Assembly: GCA_012270635.1 (NCBI GenBank)
Contig: JAAXHX010000010.1
Location: 1 to 17,680, forward strand
DNA from: Dehalococcoidia bacterium
Lineage (GTDB): Bacteria; Chloroflexota; Dehalococcoidia; Plut-88900
Direction: 5' to 3'
Length of the DNA stretch: 17,680 nt
In this document: piece after piece, positions 1 to 7,291 of the stretch
Layout: each line of letters opens with the position of its first letter
Numbering within the stretch: the first letter of the stretch is position 1
Program-made: the position numbers and the translations under genes
Notes under the pieces: model-generated
Told to the model about the DNA's origin: nothing
Seen by the model: only the letters and a program-made list of their open reading frames with translations
Database searches by the model: none

Positions 1-1064
1 TTTCGCAGTTGCCGAAGATGCGGCGCCCGACGCGCCCGTGCCTCCGATTCCGAAATGTGTCCCAGGGCCTCCGCCGCCGAGTATCCCGCTATCGACCCTT
101 CCGCCGCGGCAACGTCGGAACCCCCTATCCCCGTGGCCTCCCCCGCCGCGAAGACTCCCGGCGTCGACGTCGCCTGCCGGGAGTCGACCTTCACCGTCCA
201 GCCCCCGTAGCCCGGCTTGAACTCGTGATCGCAACGGCACAGCCTCGATAGCTGCGTGTTTATGGAGAACCCGTAGCCGACCGCCACTATGTCCACAGCG
301 GTGGCCCGCTCGGTCCCGGGCCTCGGGTGCCAGTCCTTGTCAAGGGATGCGGTTACCACCTCTTCCACTTGGCCCTCGCCCCGCGCCTCGATCACCGCCT
401 CCCCGAACCGCACCCGCGTTTTGGCCTTGATAAGAGGCGTCACGTACTCCCACCCCTCCCGGAACCGCTCCCACTGTCCCCACAGAGACCCAGCCTTTGA
501 AAGCCACCCCCTTGGCTGGGAGGCTTCCAGTAAGGCAACTATATTCGCCCCACCCCTGACCAACTGCGAGGCCACCGGCAGCAGGAACGGCCCAGACCCC
601 GAAAGCGCTATCCTGCTTCCCGGCAGCATCCTCTGGCTCTTGACCAGCGTCTGCGCTCCCCCGAGGGTCATGACGCCCGGCAGCGTCCATCCTGGAAACG
701 GCGCCGCCCGGTCATACGCGCCCGTCGCCAGGACCAGCGCCCGGCACCGGAGTGACTCCGCTTTGCCTGCGCAGTCCAGGCCCAGGGTTAGCGGATCAAA
801 CAACCCCCAGACCGTTGTCCCCAGCATTAGGTCGATATCGGCCTGACGGGCCTTGGCCAGCAACCTTTGGCCCTTGCGATACGTGCGCCCGAGGCTTTCG
901 GCCCGTTCCACCCTGAACTCCGTGGGGAGCTGCCGGTAGATTTGCCCGCCCGGGGTCGGATTTTCGTCTATGACCACGGGCCTCAGGCCGCAGGACGCCG
1001 CCGCGATGGCTGCGGACAAACCCGCCGGCCCCGCCCCGACTATGGCGAGGTCAACGGTCCTCAT
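1..1064 (-). CDS. FAD/NAD(P)-dependent oxidoreductase, HcnB/opine-oxidase-A-like, C-terminus beyond the window
   Basis: I translated this frame by hand; it is open for 354 codons and leaves the window at the left edge without a stop. The N-terminus has the FAD dinucleotide motif GAGPAG (residues 10-15) with acidic residues at 32-33, followed by PGGQIYRQ. In the middle is LATGAYDRAAPFPGW followed by LPGV. A late GVFAAGEATGIGG is the second FAD-contacting motif. This layout is typical of the flavoprotein subunit of HcnB, opine oxidase and sarcosine/proline-dehydrogenase-type enzymes, which oxidise the C-N bond of an amine or amino acid. In that family a C-terminal BFD-like [2Fe-2S] domain would follow, outside the window. 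The ATG at 1064 has a GGGAGGG-type ribosome binding site and overlaps the end of the [2Fe-2S] gene by 14 nt, so the two are probably translationally coupled subunits. The substrate is unknown. Confidence 0.88.
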   Translation of the reverse strand, partial: MRTVDLAIVGAGPAGLSAAIAAASCGLRPVVIDENPTPGGQIYRQLPTEFRVERAESLGRTYRKGQRLLAKARQADIDLMLGTTVWGLFDPLTLGLDCAGKAESLRCRALVLATGAYDRAAPFPGWTLPGVMTLGGAQTLVKSQRMLPGSRIALSGSGPFLLPVASQLVRGGANIVALLEASQPRGWLSKAGSLWGQWERFREGWEYVTPLIKAKTRVRFGEAVIEARGEGQVEEVVTASLDKDWHPRPGTERATAVDIVAVGYGFSINTQLSRLCRCDHEFKPGYGGWTVKVDSRQATSTPGVFAAGEATGIGGSDVAAAEGSIAGYSAAEALGHISESEARARRAPHLRQLR

Positions 1065-1371
1065 TCGTCTTACCCTCCCCGACTCCCCACTGCGTCCTCA
1101 CCTTCATGCCCGGCGCGGCCCTCGTCATGCAGGCCCGCACGTTCGCCCTGCCGTCCACGATTACCAGGCAGTCGTAGCACACCCCGATCCCGCAAAAGAG
1201 GCCCCGGGGCTTGTCCATCTTCCTGGTCCTGCGAAGCGTCAGGGTACCCCCGGCCAGCATCACCGACGCCACCGTCTCACCCCGGTAGGCGGTCGTCGGG
1301 GTCCCATCCACTTCGATCTGGAAGGGGTCGCCTCGGCGGACTGCCGGTCTGTCGCCTTCATCTATGCGCAT
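1051..1371 (-). CDS. (2Fe-2S)-binding protein, HcnA / amine-oxidase small-subunit type
   Basis: This is a 106-residue protein with a plant-type ferredoxin cluster motif. Cys60, Cys65 and Cys68 lie in FCGIGVCYDC and Cys81 in NVRACMTRA, giving C-x4-C-x2-C-x12-C. The preceding TRKMDKPRGLF is characteristic of small subunits or N-terminal domains of hydrogen cyanide synthase (HcnA), opine oxidase and heterotetrameric sarcosine oxidase. Its role would be electron transfer from the adjacent flavoprotein. The ATG at 1371 has a modest AGGGA ribosome binding site. Its stop lies inside the start of the FAD gene, supporting a two-subunit complex. It begins 74 nt after the stop of the D-aminoacylase-like gene, with a hairpin between, so partial co-transcription is possible. 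Confidence 0.88.
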   Translation of the reverse strand: MRIDEGDRPAVRRGDPFQIEVDGTPTTAYRGETVASVMLAGGTLTLRRTRKMDKPRGLFCGIGVCYDCLVIVDGRANVRACMTRAAPGMKVRTQWGVGEGKTNEDR

Positions 1372-1395
1372 GTACTATCCCTGGCCCACAAATGG

Positions 1396-1422
1396 ATAGG
1401 GGGACGAGTCCCGTCCCCCTAT
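1396..1422 (-). promoter_or_regulatory. Intergenic hairpin between deacylase and [2Fe-2S] gene
   Basis: The sequence is a perfect inverted repeat with 11-nt arms (ATAGGGGGACG / CGTCCCCCTAT) and a 5-nt loop, starting 22 nt after the deacylase stop at 1445. No clear U-tract follows on the minus strand. It is therefore either a weak or partial terminator or an RNA-stabilising stem that lowers expression of the downstream pair relative to the deacylase. Confidence 0.6.
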
Positions 1423-1444
1423 GCCCGTCCTATATGCGAGATAT

Positions 1445-3154
1445 TTACCCGATCATGTCGTAGCTTCTGAGCACACTGCCCGGCAGGGCGCCAGTGCACC
1501 TGTTCTCCTCGAAAGTCACCGTGCCGTTCACCAGGATGTAGCGCATCCCCCTGGGCTTCTGGATCAGCCTCTTTTCGCCTCCCGGGAAGTCCGTGGCATA
1601 TTCCGGCTTGTCTGTCTCGAACCCGATCTCGTCCAGGTTGTAGACGATGGCGTCCGCCGCCATTCTCTCCCGCAGGATGCCCCTGTCACGGAACCCGGCC
1701 AGCCACGCGGGCAGGGCGCTCATCTTGTAGTGGGCCTGCTCCAGGGTCAAGGCGCCCTGGTCCCGGACCCAGTGGCTCAGCAGGTACGTCGGCCAGGTGC
1801 TGGTCGTGAAGAAGCGCACATGGGCGCCGCCGTCGGAGAAGGAGGGGTGGGTCAGTGGGTGCATAAGCGTTTCGACGTCCGCCTCAGCGTTGCCGCCTAT
1901 CAGCCCCGACAGGCTGAACTCGGTCTCCAGGCCCTCGTCCAGACTCAGGTCCAGCAGCGCGTCCACGGGGTCTTTCCCCTCCGTCTCCGCTATCTCCGCG
2001 ATGCTCATCCCGTCGTACTTGTAGTTCCGCTCGTGAATCGTCTCCAGAACGTTGAGCTTGGACCAGTCCTTGTGGAAGTCCGTCTCTTCCCACTCGGCTA
2101 TGTCCCTCTTCATGCCCTCCCGGGTCTCCTTCCGTTGCAGCCTCTCGATCCTCTCCTCCCGGGTCCCGAGCAGGGCCGTAAACCAGTTCGGCATGTCGTC
2201 GAACAGGTTGAACTCGGATAGCTTGAACCTCGGGTCTATGGGCATGGCTATGGACTGCCCGTAGATGGAAAGGCCCCGAGTCTTGGCATTCTCCACCCAG
2301 GCCAACTGTCGCTTGTACTGCTCCGGGTCCTGGTCGCTGTAGTTCAGGGCGGCGAACTGGACGGGACGGCCACTGGCCTGCGCCATCTTCTCCACCAGCA
2401 TGTCCCGGCCCTGGTCGTCCGTGCTCCCTAGGGTCATCGTAATCCCCCCGAGCCCGTACTCTCCCAGGACCTGCGCCATCGCCTCGAACTCATCATCGGT
2501 GGCCACGTGGGTGGGCAGGTAGCCTCCCGTGGCAGGACGGTCGGCCATGTTCTTGTTCAGCGAGAACCCGAAGGCGCCCGCGTCCAGGGCCTCCCTGAAG
2601 AGGGCGACGACCTGGGCCAGCTCTTCCTGCGTGACGTACGCCCTGTTGGCGGCCTCCTCGGCGCCCATCACCCAAACCCGGGCCGGGGAGTAGGCGAACA
2701 TCGCCCCGACGTTCACCCCCAGGCCCTGGCGCTGCAGGCTGTCCAGGTACTCCGGGAAGGTGACCCAGTCCCACCGGATGCCCGCCCGCATGGAATGAAG
2801 GGGTATCGCCTCGATGCGGGAGTGCAGTTGCATGTTCGCTTCCCGGTCCTCCGGCCTCACCGGCGCGACGCCATATCCGCAGTGCCCGATGGTCATGGAG
2901 GTCATGCCGTGCCACCCCGACAACGAGCAGTAGGGGTCCCAGTTGATCTGCCCGTCGTAGTGAGCGTGCTGCTCCACCGCGCCCGGCGCCACGATGCAAC
3001 CCGTCGCATCCAGCTCCCGCGCCCCGGCCCCCCGGATGCTGCCGCTTATTTGGGCGATCCTGCCGTTCTTGATCCCGACGTCCGCCCTGTACGCCGGTAT
3101 CCCCGTGGCCTCCACCACCGTCCCGTTTCTTATGACAACGTCAAACTCAGCCAT
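1445..3154 (-). CDS. Amidohydrolase-3 family protein, N-acyl-D-amino-acid deacylase-like
   Basis: The protein has 569 residues, normal for this family, and is likely cytosolic with no signal peptide. The N-terminus (FDVVIRNGTVVEATG, then GIKNGRIAQI) is the small composite domain of urease-type amidohydrolases. The barrel starts with the metal motif His63-x-His65 in EQHAHYDGQ followed by WDP. GHCGYGVAP (Cys92) matches the Cys zinc ligand region of D-aminoacylases. His216 (YLPTHVATDDEF) is a further candidate ligand. SFSDGGAH (Asp441, His445) supplies the expected catalytic aspartate. I do not see the SHHK-like motif of classical D-aminoacylase, so it belongs to the broader HYDxQxxWDP subgroup whose substrates are poorly known. 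It likely hydrolyses an amide or cyclic amide. The ATG at 3154 has a GGGGAG ribosome binding site 7 nt upstream. The start lies 117 bp after the end of A1. Confidence 0.88.
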   Translation of the reverse strand: MAEFDVVIRNGTVVEATGIPAYRADVGIKNGRIAQISGSIRGAGARELDATGCIVAPGAVEQHAHYDGQINWDPYCSLSGWHGMTSMTIGHCGYGVAPVRPEDREANMQLHSRIEAIPLHSMRAGIRWDWVTFPEYLDSLQRQGLGVNVGAMFAYSPARVWVMGAEEAANRAYVTQEELAQVVALFREALDAGAFGFSLNKNMADRPATGGYLPTHVATDDEFEAMAQVLGEYGLGGITMTLGSTDDQGRDMLVEKMAQASGRPVQFAALNYSDQDPEQYKRQLAWVENAKTRGLSIYGQSIAMPIDPRFKLSEFNLFDDMPNWFTALLGTREERIERLQRKETREGMKRDIAEWEETDFHKDWSKLNVLETIHERNYKYDGMSIAEIAETEGKDPVDALLDLSLDEGLETEFSLSGLIGGNAEADVETLMHPLTHPSFSDGGAHVRFFTTSTWPTYLLSHWVRDQGALTLEQAHYKMSALPAWLAGFRDRGILRERMAADAIVYNLDEIGFETDKPEYATDFPGGEKRLIQKPRGMRYILVNGTVTFEENRCTGALPGSVLRSYDMIG

Positions 3155-3212
3155 GGCGCTTCTCCCCGCTAGTGTCCTGCGCTATAAGCCGTCCAAAATA
3201 GCTGTCTCCGTC

Positions 3213-3242
3213 ATCCCGGCCCCCGAGCCGGAATCCATCCCC
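3213..3242 (-). repeat. Palindromic intergenic repeat, copy 1 (after A1)
   Basis: A 30-nt unit matches the unit at 4747-4776 at 26 of 30 positions. It contains a 22-nt imperfect palindrome (ATCCCGGC / GCCGGAAT arms, one mismatch, 6-nt loop) followed by CCATCCCC. Read on the minus strand it has the form GGATTCCGGC...GCCGGGATGACGG. This resembles the widespread bacterial palindromic repeats built on ATTCC...GGAAT (for example the Neisseria dRS3 type). It sits 29 nt after the stop of A1 and could act in mRNA 3'-end formation. Confidence 0.65.
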
Positions 3243-3271
3243 TCTCCGTCACCCCGCTGAAACCCTCACCC

Positions 3272-4501
3272 CTAGTTCGGGAACCCGTACAGCTTTGCCG
3301 TGTTGTCGCACACCAGCTTCCTGATCTTCGACTCTTCCAGGTGACCCAGGTGCTCATTGATCACCGACCGGGAGTCGGGCCACACGCAGTCCGGGTGGGG
3401 ATAGTCGGAGCCCCACATGATGTTGTCCTCACCCACCAGGTCCACCATCTCGTTCGTCAGGTGCTCGATTTGGAAGGTGGAGTAGCCCTGTCGGGCCCAG
3501 TATTCGCTCGGCTTCATGCTCAGGCCCAGGTGGAAGAGCTGTCTATCGAACTCGTCGTCCATTCGGAAGAGCATGTAGGGGATCCATGCGATGCCGCACT
3601 CTCCCAGCACGAACTTGAAGCTCGGGTGTCGGTCCAGGGCCCCGCTGTAGATGATGCTCGCTAGGTACTCCGCCCCGGCAAGCTGGAACATGGTAATCAC
3701 GAGGCCGTTCATCACCCAGTGGTAGTCCTCGAACTCTTCGATCTTCGGCGCCCGGGGCGTAAGCCCGACGGTGTGGAACGAAATGGGGAGCCCCGTCTCG
3801 TCGGCAACTTGCCACAGCGAATCCCAGCTTTTGTGGTATAGGGGATTCCCCGCCGAGGCCACGTTCATCTCCGCTCCCCTCAATCCCAAGTCCGAAGCCC
3901 GTCTAAGCTGCGCAGCCGCAATGTTTGGGTCGGTGGGGCTAAGGCAGGAGAGACCCGCAAGCCGGTCCGGATTGGTCTTGCAGAAGTCGGACATCCAATC
4001 GCTGTACGCGTCATAGACTGCGGTTATCAGTTCGGGGTCCTGAAGCCCATAGCCTGGCCCACCCGGTTCATCTCCCATGGCGGGCGCTGCCACTTCCGTC
4101 TCGTCTTGACCGGCGAACCCCGCCAACCCCAAGACTCCGTAAATGACCTCCCCGCTAACACCGTCCCTATCCTGGTCCTGGACCCGTAGGTCGGGGGTTC
4201 CCGGTCGCAACAGCCCCTTCTCTGCATCCGAGTAGAGGCCCGTCTCTTCCATCCGGTCCATCCGTTTGGACACACCTGGGACGTAGGGGTCCCAACCGCC
4301 GGGCCTCAGACCAATCCCCGACCCGCCTACCCAGCCCAGCAGATTGCCTTCGGAGAACCACTTGTGGCCCTCATCTGTATCCTCCACCCGGGGCATCTTG
4401 TCCTTCAGGCGAGCCGGGGCCCGGGACGTGAAGAGGTCTTCCGGCAACCAAGGAATGTCCAGATGACAGTCGCCGGATATGACTTTGCCCGTGTAGTTCA
4501 T
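3272..4501 (-). CDS. Amidohydrolase-2 (ACMSD-superfamily) paralogue A1
   Basis: This 409-residue protein is a TIM-barrel metal-dependent hydrolase or decarboxylase of the PF04909 type. Candidate metal or catalytic residues are Asp11 and His13 (SGDCHLDIPW), His243 (ISFHTVG), Glu301 (VLGECGIAWIPY) and Asp366/His369 (WGSDYPHPD). The C-terminus KLVCDNTAKLYGF is the usual family ending. It is closest to A2: both start M-[NS]-YTGKVISGDCH, both carry an insertion with GDEP[GS]GPGYGL near residue 145, and both share a long near-identical C-terminal stretch. The ATG at 4501 has AGGAG 7 nt upstream. Gly-to-Ala in GIAW is the only change I see in that motif compared with its paralogues. The function could be decarboxylation, C-C hydrolysis or amide hydrolysis; the sequence does not decide. 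Confidence 0.9.
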   Translation of the reverse strand: MNYTGKVISGDCHLDIPWLPEDLFTSRAPARLKDKMPRVEDTDEGHKWFSEGNLLGWVGGSGIGLRPGGWDPYVPGVSKRMDRMEETGLYSDAEKGLLRPGTPDLRVQDQDRDGVSGEVIYGVLGLAGFAGQDETEVAAPAMGDEPGGPGYGLQDPELITAVYDAYSDWMSDFCKTNPDRLAGLSCLSPTDPNIAAAQLRRASDLGLRGAEMNVASAGNPLYHKSWDSLWQVADETGLPISFHTVGLTPRAPKIEEFEDYHWVMNGLVITMFQLAGAEYLASIIYSGALDRHPSFKFVLGECGIAWIPYMLFRMDDEFDRQLFHLGLSMKPSEYWARQGYSTFQIEHLTNEMVDLVGEDNIMWGSDYPHPDCVWPDSRSVINEHLGHLEESKIRKLVCDNTAKLYGFPN

Positions 4502-4798
4502 TGCGGTACTCCTGAATGCCTATTCTTGCCCGTACTCGTTACCCATTCGATCTCGCTGGACGAGGTTTTTGCGTGACTACACACCGCACCCCTTCTACCA
4601 TGACGATGATCCTCTACGCCCTTCCCGCTCATACTTCGACGGACTCAGTCCGAACGGCCCCGCGCCCCTCGGACACAATTATGCAAAGGTCCCATCGGGG
4701 GAGAGGGTCAAGGTGAGGATGACTCCCCCGTGAGTCCCTTCTCATAATTCCGGCCTCTGAGACGGAATCCATCCCCGGTCCCGAAACCCCAAGCCCGT
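4502..4798. other. Intergenic region between A2 and A1
   Basis: About 300 bp lack a convincing gene. The region holds repeat copy 2 near the A2 stop, a short perfect dyad CGGACT-C-AGTCCG at 4640-4652, and the A1 ribosome binding site. A minus-strand TTGACC (4711-4706) and CATAAT (4683-4678) are present but separated by 22 bp, too far for a normal promoter. I cannot place the A1 promoter with confidence. Confidence 0.5.
4747..4776 (-). repeat. Palindromic intergenic repeat, copy 2 (after A2)
   Basis: This second copy of the 30-nt unit has a core of ATTCCG, ten bases, then CGGAAT, a perfect 6-bp stem, followed by the same CCATCCCC as copy 1. It lies 22 nt after the stop of A2, the same relative place and orientation as copy 1 after A1. 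A short GGGTTTC between stop and repeat is also shared, so the copies may have moved with the duplicated gene. Confidence 0.65.
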
Positions 4799-6034
4799 TT
4801 AGTTGGGGAAGCCGTAAAGCCTAGCCGTGTTGTCACACACGATCTTCTTAAGCTTGCTCTCGTCCAGGTGCCCCAGGTTCTCGTCGATGACGGACCGGGA
4901 GTCGGGCCACACGCAGTCGGGGTGGGGGTAGTCGGAGCCCCAGATGATGTTGTCCTCACCCACCAGGTCGACCATCTCGTTGGTGAGGTATTCAATCTGG
5001 AAGGTGGAATAGCCCTGGCGGCGCCAATACTCGGACGGCTTCAGTTTCAGGCCGTGCTCCGCAATCTTCCAGCGCTCCGCCTCATCGTCCATCCTGAACA
5101 GGACGTAAGGCAGCCAACCTATGCCGCATTCTCCCAGGACGAACTTCATGTTCGGGTAACGTTCACATGCGCCCGAGAGGATGATGCTGGAGACGAACTC
5201 CGCCCCCGACAATTGGAACACCGTCAGCGACACCCCCGTCATCACCGCCTTTTCCGCAGCCGTGGTGTCTCTCTGGGGAGCCTTGGGTGCAAGCCCGACC
5301 GTGTGGAAGGAGATGGGCAACCCAGACTGGTCCACCGCGGCCCATAGCGGGTCCCAGTCCCGGAGGTATATGGGTTCTTCGGTGGAGCTCACGTTGAGTT
5401 CGGTGCCCTTCAATCCCATCTCCGCCGCGCGATGCACCTGGCGGGCGGCCTCTCCTGGGTCCCGGGCGAACAGGCAGCCAAGAGCGGCCAATCTCTCCGG
5501 ATGGGTATTGCAAAAGTCGGAGATGTACTGGTTGTAGATGTCGAAGACCGCGAGGATGGCCTCCGGATCGGTGAGGCCGTAGCCCGGGCCGCTGGGCTCA
5601 TCGCCGCCCACCACCGCGCCTTCTTCTCCCTGCGTCGACCCGAAGCCGCTGGCCAGGGCCAGGACGCCGTAGAGAACCTCTCCCTTGATGCCGTCGGTGT
5701 CCTGGTCCTTGATTCTCAACTCGGGGGTGGTGGGGTGGAACATGCCCGCCTTGGCATCCGTGAAGAAGTTCATCTCCTCCATCCGGTCCAGCCGCGTGGA
5801 AACGCCTGGCACGTATGGGTCCCAGAACAACTTGGTATCCAGCCCGATGCCCGCGCCCCCAACGCACCCCAACTGTCTGTCGCCGGCGAACCATTGTTCG
5901 CCGGCATCGGTATCCTTCACATGCGGCATCCGGTCTTTGAGATGGGCCGGAGCGTTGGATGTGAACAGGTCTGAGGGCAGCCACGGTATGTCCACGTGAC
6001 AGTCCCCGGAGATAACTTTGCCCGTGTAGCTCAT
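4799..6034 (-). CDS. Amidohydrolase-2 (ACMSD-superfamily) paralogue A2
   Basis: The protein has 411 residues. Candidate metal or catalytic residues are Asp11/His13 (SGDCHVDIPW), His244 (ISFHTVG), Glu302 (LGECGIGWLPY) and Asp368/His371 (WGSDYPHPD). The C-terminus IVCDNTARLYGFPN matches A1 almost exactly, and the stretch from EYW to the end is the most conserved part between the two. This indicates a tandem duplication that has diverged mainly in the middle (about residues 85-150 and 250-330). The ATG at 6034 has GGAGGG 7 nt upstream. A promoter candidate lies between it and the Rieske stop, so it may be transcribed independently of the oxygenase block. It probably acts in the cytosol on a different member of the same substrate class as A1. 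Confidence 0.9.
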   Translation of the reverse strand: MSYTGKVISGDCHVDIPWLPSDLFTSNAPAHLKDRMPHVKDTDAGEQWFAGDRQLGCVGGAGIGLDTKLFWDPYVPGVSTRLDRMEEMNFFTDAKAGMFHPTTPELRIKDQDTDGIKGEVLYGVLALASGFGSTQGEEGAVVGGDEPSGPGYGLTDPEAILAVFDIYNQYISDFCNTHPERLAALGCLFARDPGEAARQVHRAAEMGLKGTELNVSSTEEPIYLRDWDPLWAAVDQSGLPISFHTVGLAPKAPQRDTTAAEKAVMTGVSLTVFQLSGAEFVSSIILSGACERYPNMKFVLGECGIGWLPYVLFRMDDEAERWKIAEHGLKLKPSEYWRRQGYSTFQIEYLTNEMVDLVGEDNIIWGSDYPHPDCVWPDSRSVIDENLGHLDESKLKKIVCDNTARLYGFPN

Positions 6035-6081
6035 GTTAACCCTCCGCTGGAAACGCTAAGCAATATCCCTTGGATAGGCCC

Positions 6082-6110
6082 ATTATCGGGGCTCATAGAG
6101 GCAAAGTCCA
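6082..6110 (-). promoter_or_regulatory. Candidate sigma70-type promoter for A2
   Basis: On the minus strand, TGGACT (6110-6105) and GATAAT (6087-6082) are separated by 17 bp, with 4/6 and 5/6 matches to consensus. A transcript starting near 6075 would have a leader of about 40 nt before the A2 ATG. The position, just past the Rieske stop, is sensible. Confidence 0.4.
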
Positions 6111-6123
6111 GTTTCCCGTAGCC

Positions 6124-7230
6124 CTAGCGTTCCACCCTCGTCCTAACCCATTCGTTGAACTCGTAGGGCAGAAACTCGCCGGGGGAGTACACCCCGACCT
6201 TGTGGGCCCGGGACTTGATCCCCTTCTGCACCTGGTGGCAGATGTCGAAGTCCTGCTTGAGCACCGTGTCCAGGAATTCCACCGTATCGTTCGGGTCGAA
6301 GTCCGGCCTCGCGATGGTGGACGGCTCGAACAGCCACTCCACTACAACGGTGGTCTTCTCCAGCGCAGTGGGCCAGATGTTGAAGGCGAATACGTGGTCC
6401 GGCAGGAAGCCCAGGAAGAAAGCGGGCCATATAGGGGTGCTCCGGAACCGGCCCTCGTCCGCCGGGGTTATGGTACTGATCAGGGGTCTTTTCGTGGTGG
6501 CGTCCGGCGTGAAGGCGTTGCCTCCCTCTATGAGCGGGTTGCCGTCCCGGCTGGATGAACCTATCAACCCCCTCCTCACGTTCGGCTGGATGGCGCAGAG
6601 CTCGGGGTGAATAGAGGGGCAGTGGTAGCACTCCACGTTGTTCTCCTGGACCAGCTTCCAATTGGCGTCCAGGTGGTATTCCCTCCGCGCCCCGACGTCC
6701 AGGTTGGCGAAGTTGTACCTGCCGATGGTCTCCTCCAGCGGCCCGATTCCCGGGTCGAAGGGCTCGGGGTTGGGGGAGAGGTTCACGAAGATGCAGCCTT
6801 GCCACAGGTGGAGGGCGACGGGATACAGGGGAAAGTCCTCCTGTCGGAATCCCTCAGTCCCGACCATGTTGGGCGTGGCGATCAGCTTGCCCTCCAGGTC
6901 ATAGGTCCAGCCGTGATAACCGCAAGGGATGGCGCTGCCCTTGAACTTCCCCGACGCGGCGCTGCACAGCCGGTTTCCCCGGTGCCTACATACGTTGGAG
7001 AAGGCGTTGATGGAGCCTTTCTTATCCCTGACCACTATGACGCTCTCGTCCACTATCTCCTGGGTTATGAAGTCTCCGGGATTGGGGATCCGCGCCACCC
7101 GCCCGACATACAGCCAGGCGTCGTAGAAGATCCGCTCCTTTTCTAGCTCGAAGATCTCCTCGGCCCAGTAGTACCGGCTGGGCAGGGTTGTCCAGATTGG
7201 TGACGCCGTCCGGGTTGCCGCAGGGTTCAT
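6124..7230 (-). CDS. Rieske [2Fe-2S] non-heme iron oxygenase, alpha subunit
   Basis: Numbering here is from the upstream ATG at 7239; the preferred start is 7230, three codons later. That ATG has AGGAGG 10 nt upstream, whereas the 7239 ATG abuts the same AGGAGG. The Rieske motif is Cys84-x-His86 (NVCRHRGN) and Cys106-x2-His109 (PCGYHGWTYD). The mononuclear iron site is Glu203-x2-His206-x4-His211 (NNVECYHCPSIH), with Asp330 in KQDFDICHQVQKG as third ligand. Length (368 aa) and architecture fit single-alpha enzymes of the aromatic-ring hydroxylase / betaine-demethylase group. Glu where many relatives have Asp before the first iron His fits the GbcA-like side, but I am not sure of that. No dedicated ferredoxin or reductase partner is adjacent. 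The gene lies downstream of LLM1, separated by a long palindrome. Confidence 0.92.
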   Translation of the reverse strand: MNPAATRTASPIWTTLPSRYYWAEEIFELEKERIFYDAWLYVGRVARIPNPGDFITQEIVDESVIVVRDKKGSINAFSNVCRHRGNRLCSAASGKFKGSAIPCGYHGWTYDLEGKLIATPNMVGTEGFRQEDFPLYPVALHLWQGCIFVNLSPNPEPFDPGIGPLEETIGRYNFANLDVGARREYHLDANWKLVQENNVECYHCPSIHPELCAIQPNVRRGLIGSSSRDGNPLIEGGNAFTPDATTKRPLISTITPADEGRFRSTPIWPAFFLGFLPDHVFAFNIWPTALEKTTVVVEWLFEPSTIARPDFDPNDTVEFLDTVLKQDFDICHQVQKGIKSRAHKVGVYSPGEFLPYEFNEWVRTRVER

Positions 7231-7252
7231 TGCGTGCATACCTCCTGTACCG

Positions 7253-7286
7253 GCCTGGGAGGCGGCGCATGCGCCGCCTCCCAGGC
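7253..7286 (-). promoter_or_regulatory. Perfect 34-bp palindrome between LLM1 and Rieske gene
   Basis: The sequence is self-complementary over 34 bp with 17-nt arms and no spacer; each half is GCCTGGGAGGCGGCGCA or its complement. It begins 5 nt after the LLM1 stop and ends 22 nt before the preferred Rieske ATG. In RNA it would form a very stable stem. No U-tract follows on the minus strand, so it is not a textbook intrinsic terminator. It could be an attenuator, a 3'-end stabiliser for the LLM1 mRNA, or a dyad protein-binding site. Confidence 0.7.
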
Positions 7287-7291
7287 TGTGT

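Noticed and set aside
289..846. Plus-strand open frame near the left edge
   Set aside because: It lies opposite the FAD oxidoreductase, whose minus-strand translation carries clear FAD motifs through the whole interval.
1445..3154. Missing second barrel His (SHHK motif) as a sign that the deacylase is inactive
   Set aside because: The HYDxQxxWDP subgroup of amidohydrolase-3 proteins, as I recall it, commonly lacks that classical D-aminoacylase motif, and HxH, Cys92 and Asp441 are all present.
4678..4711. TTGACC and CATAAT as a promoter for A1
   Set aside because: The 22-bp spacing is well outside the usual 16-18 bp, and there is no extended -10 to compensate.
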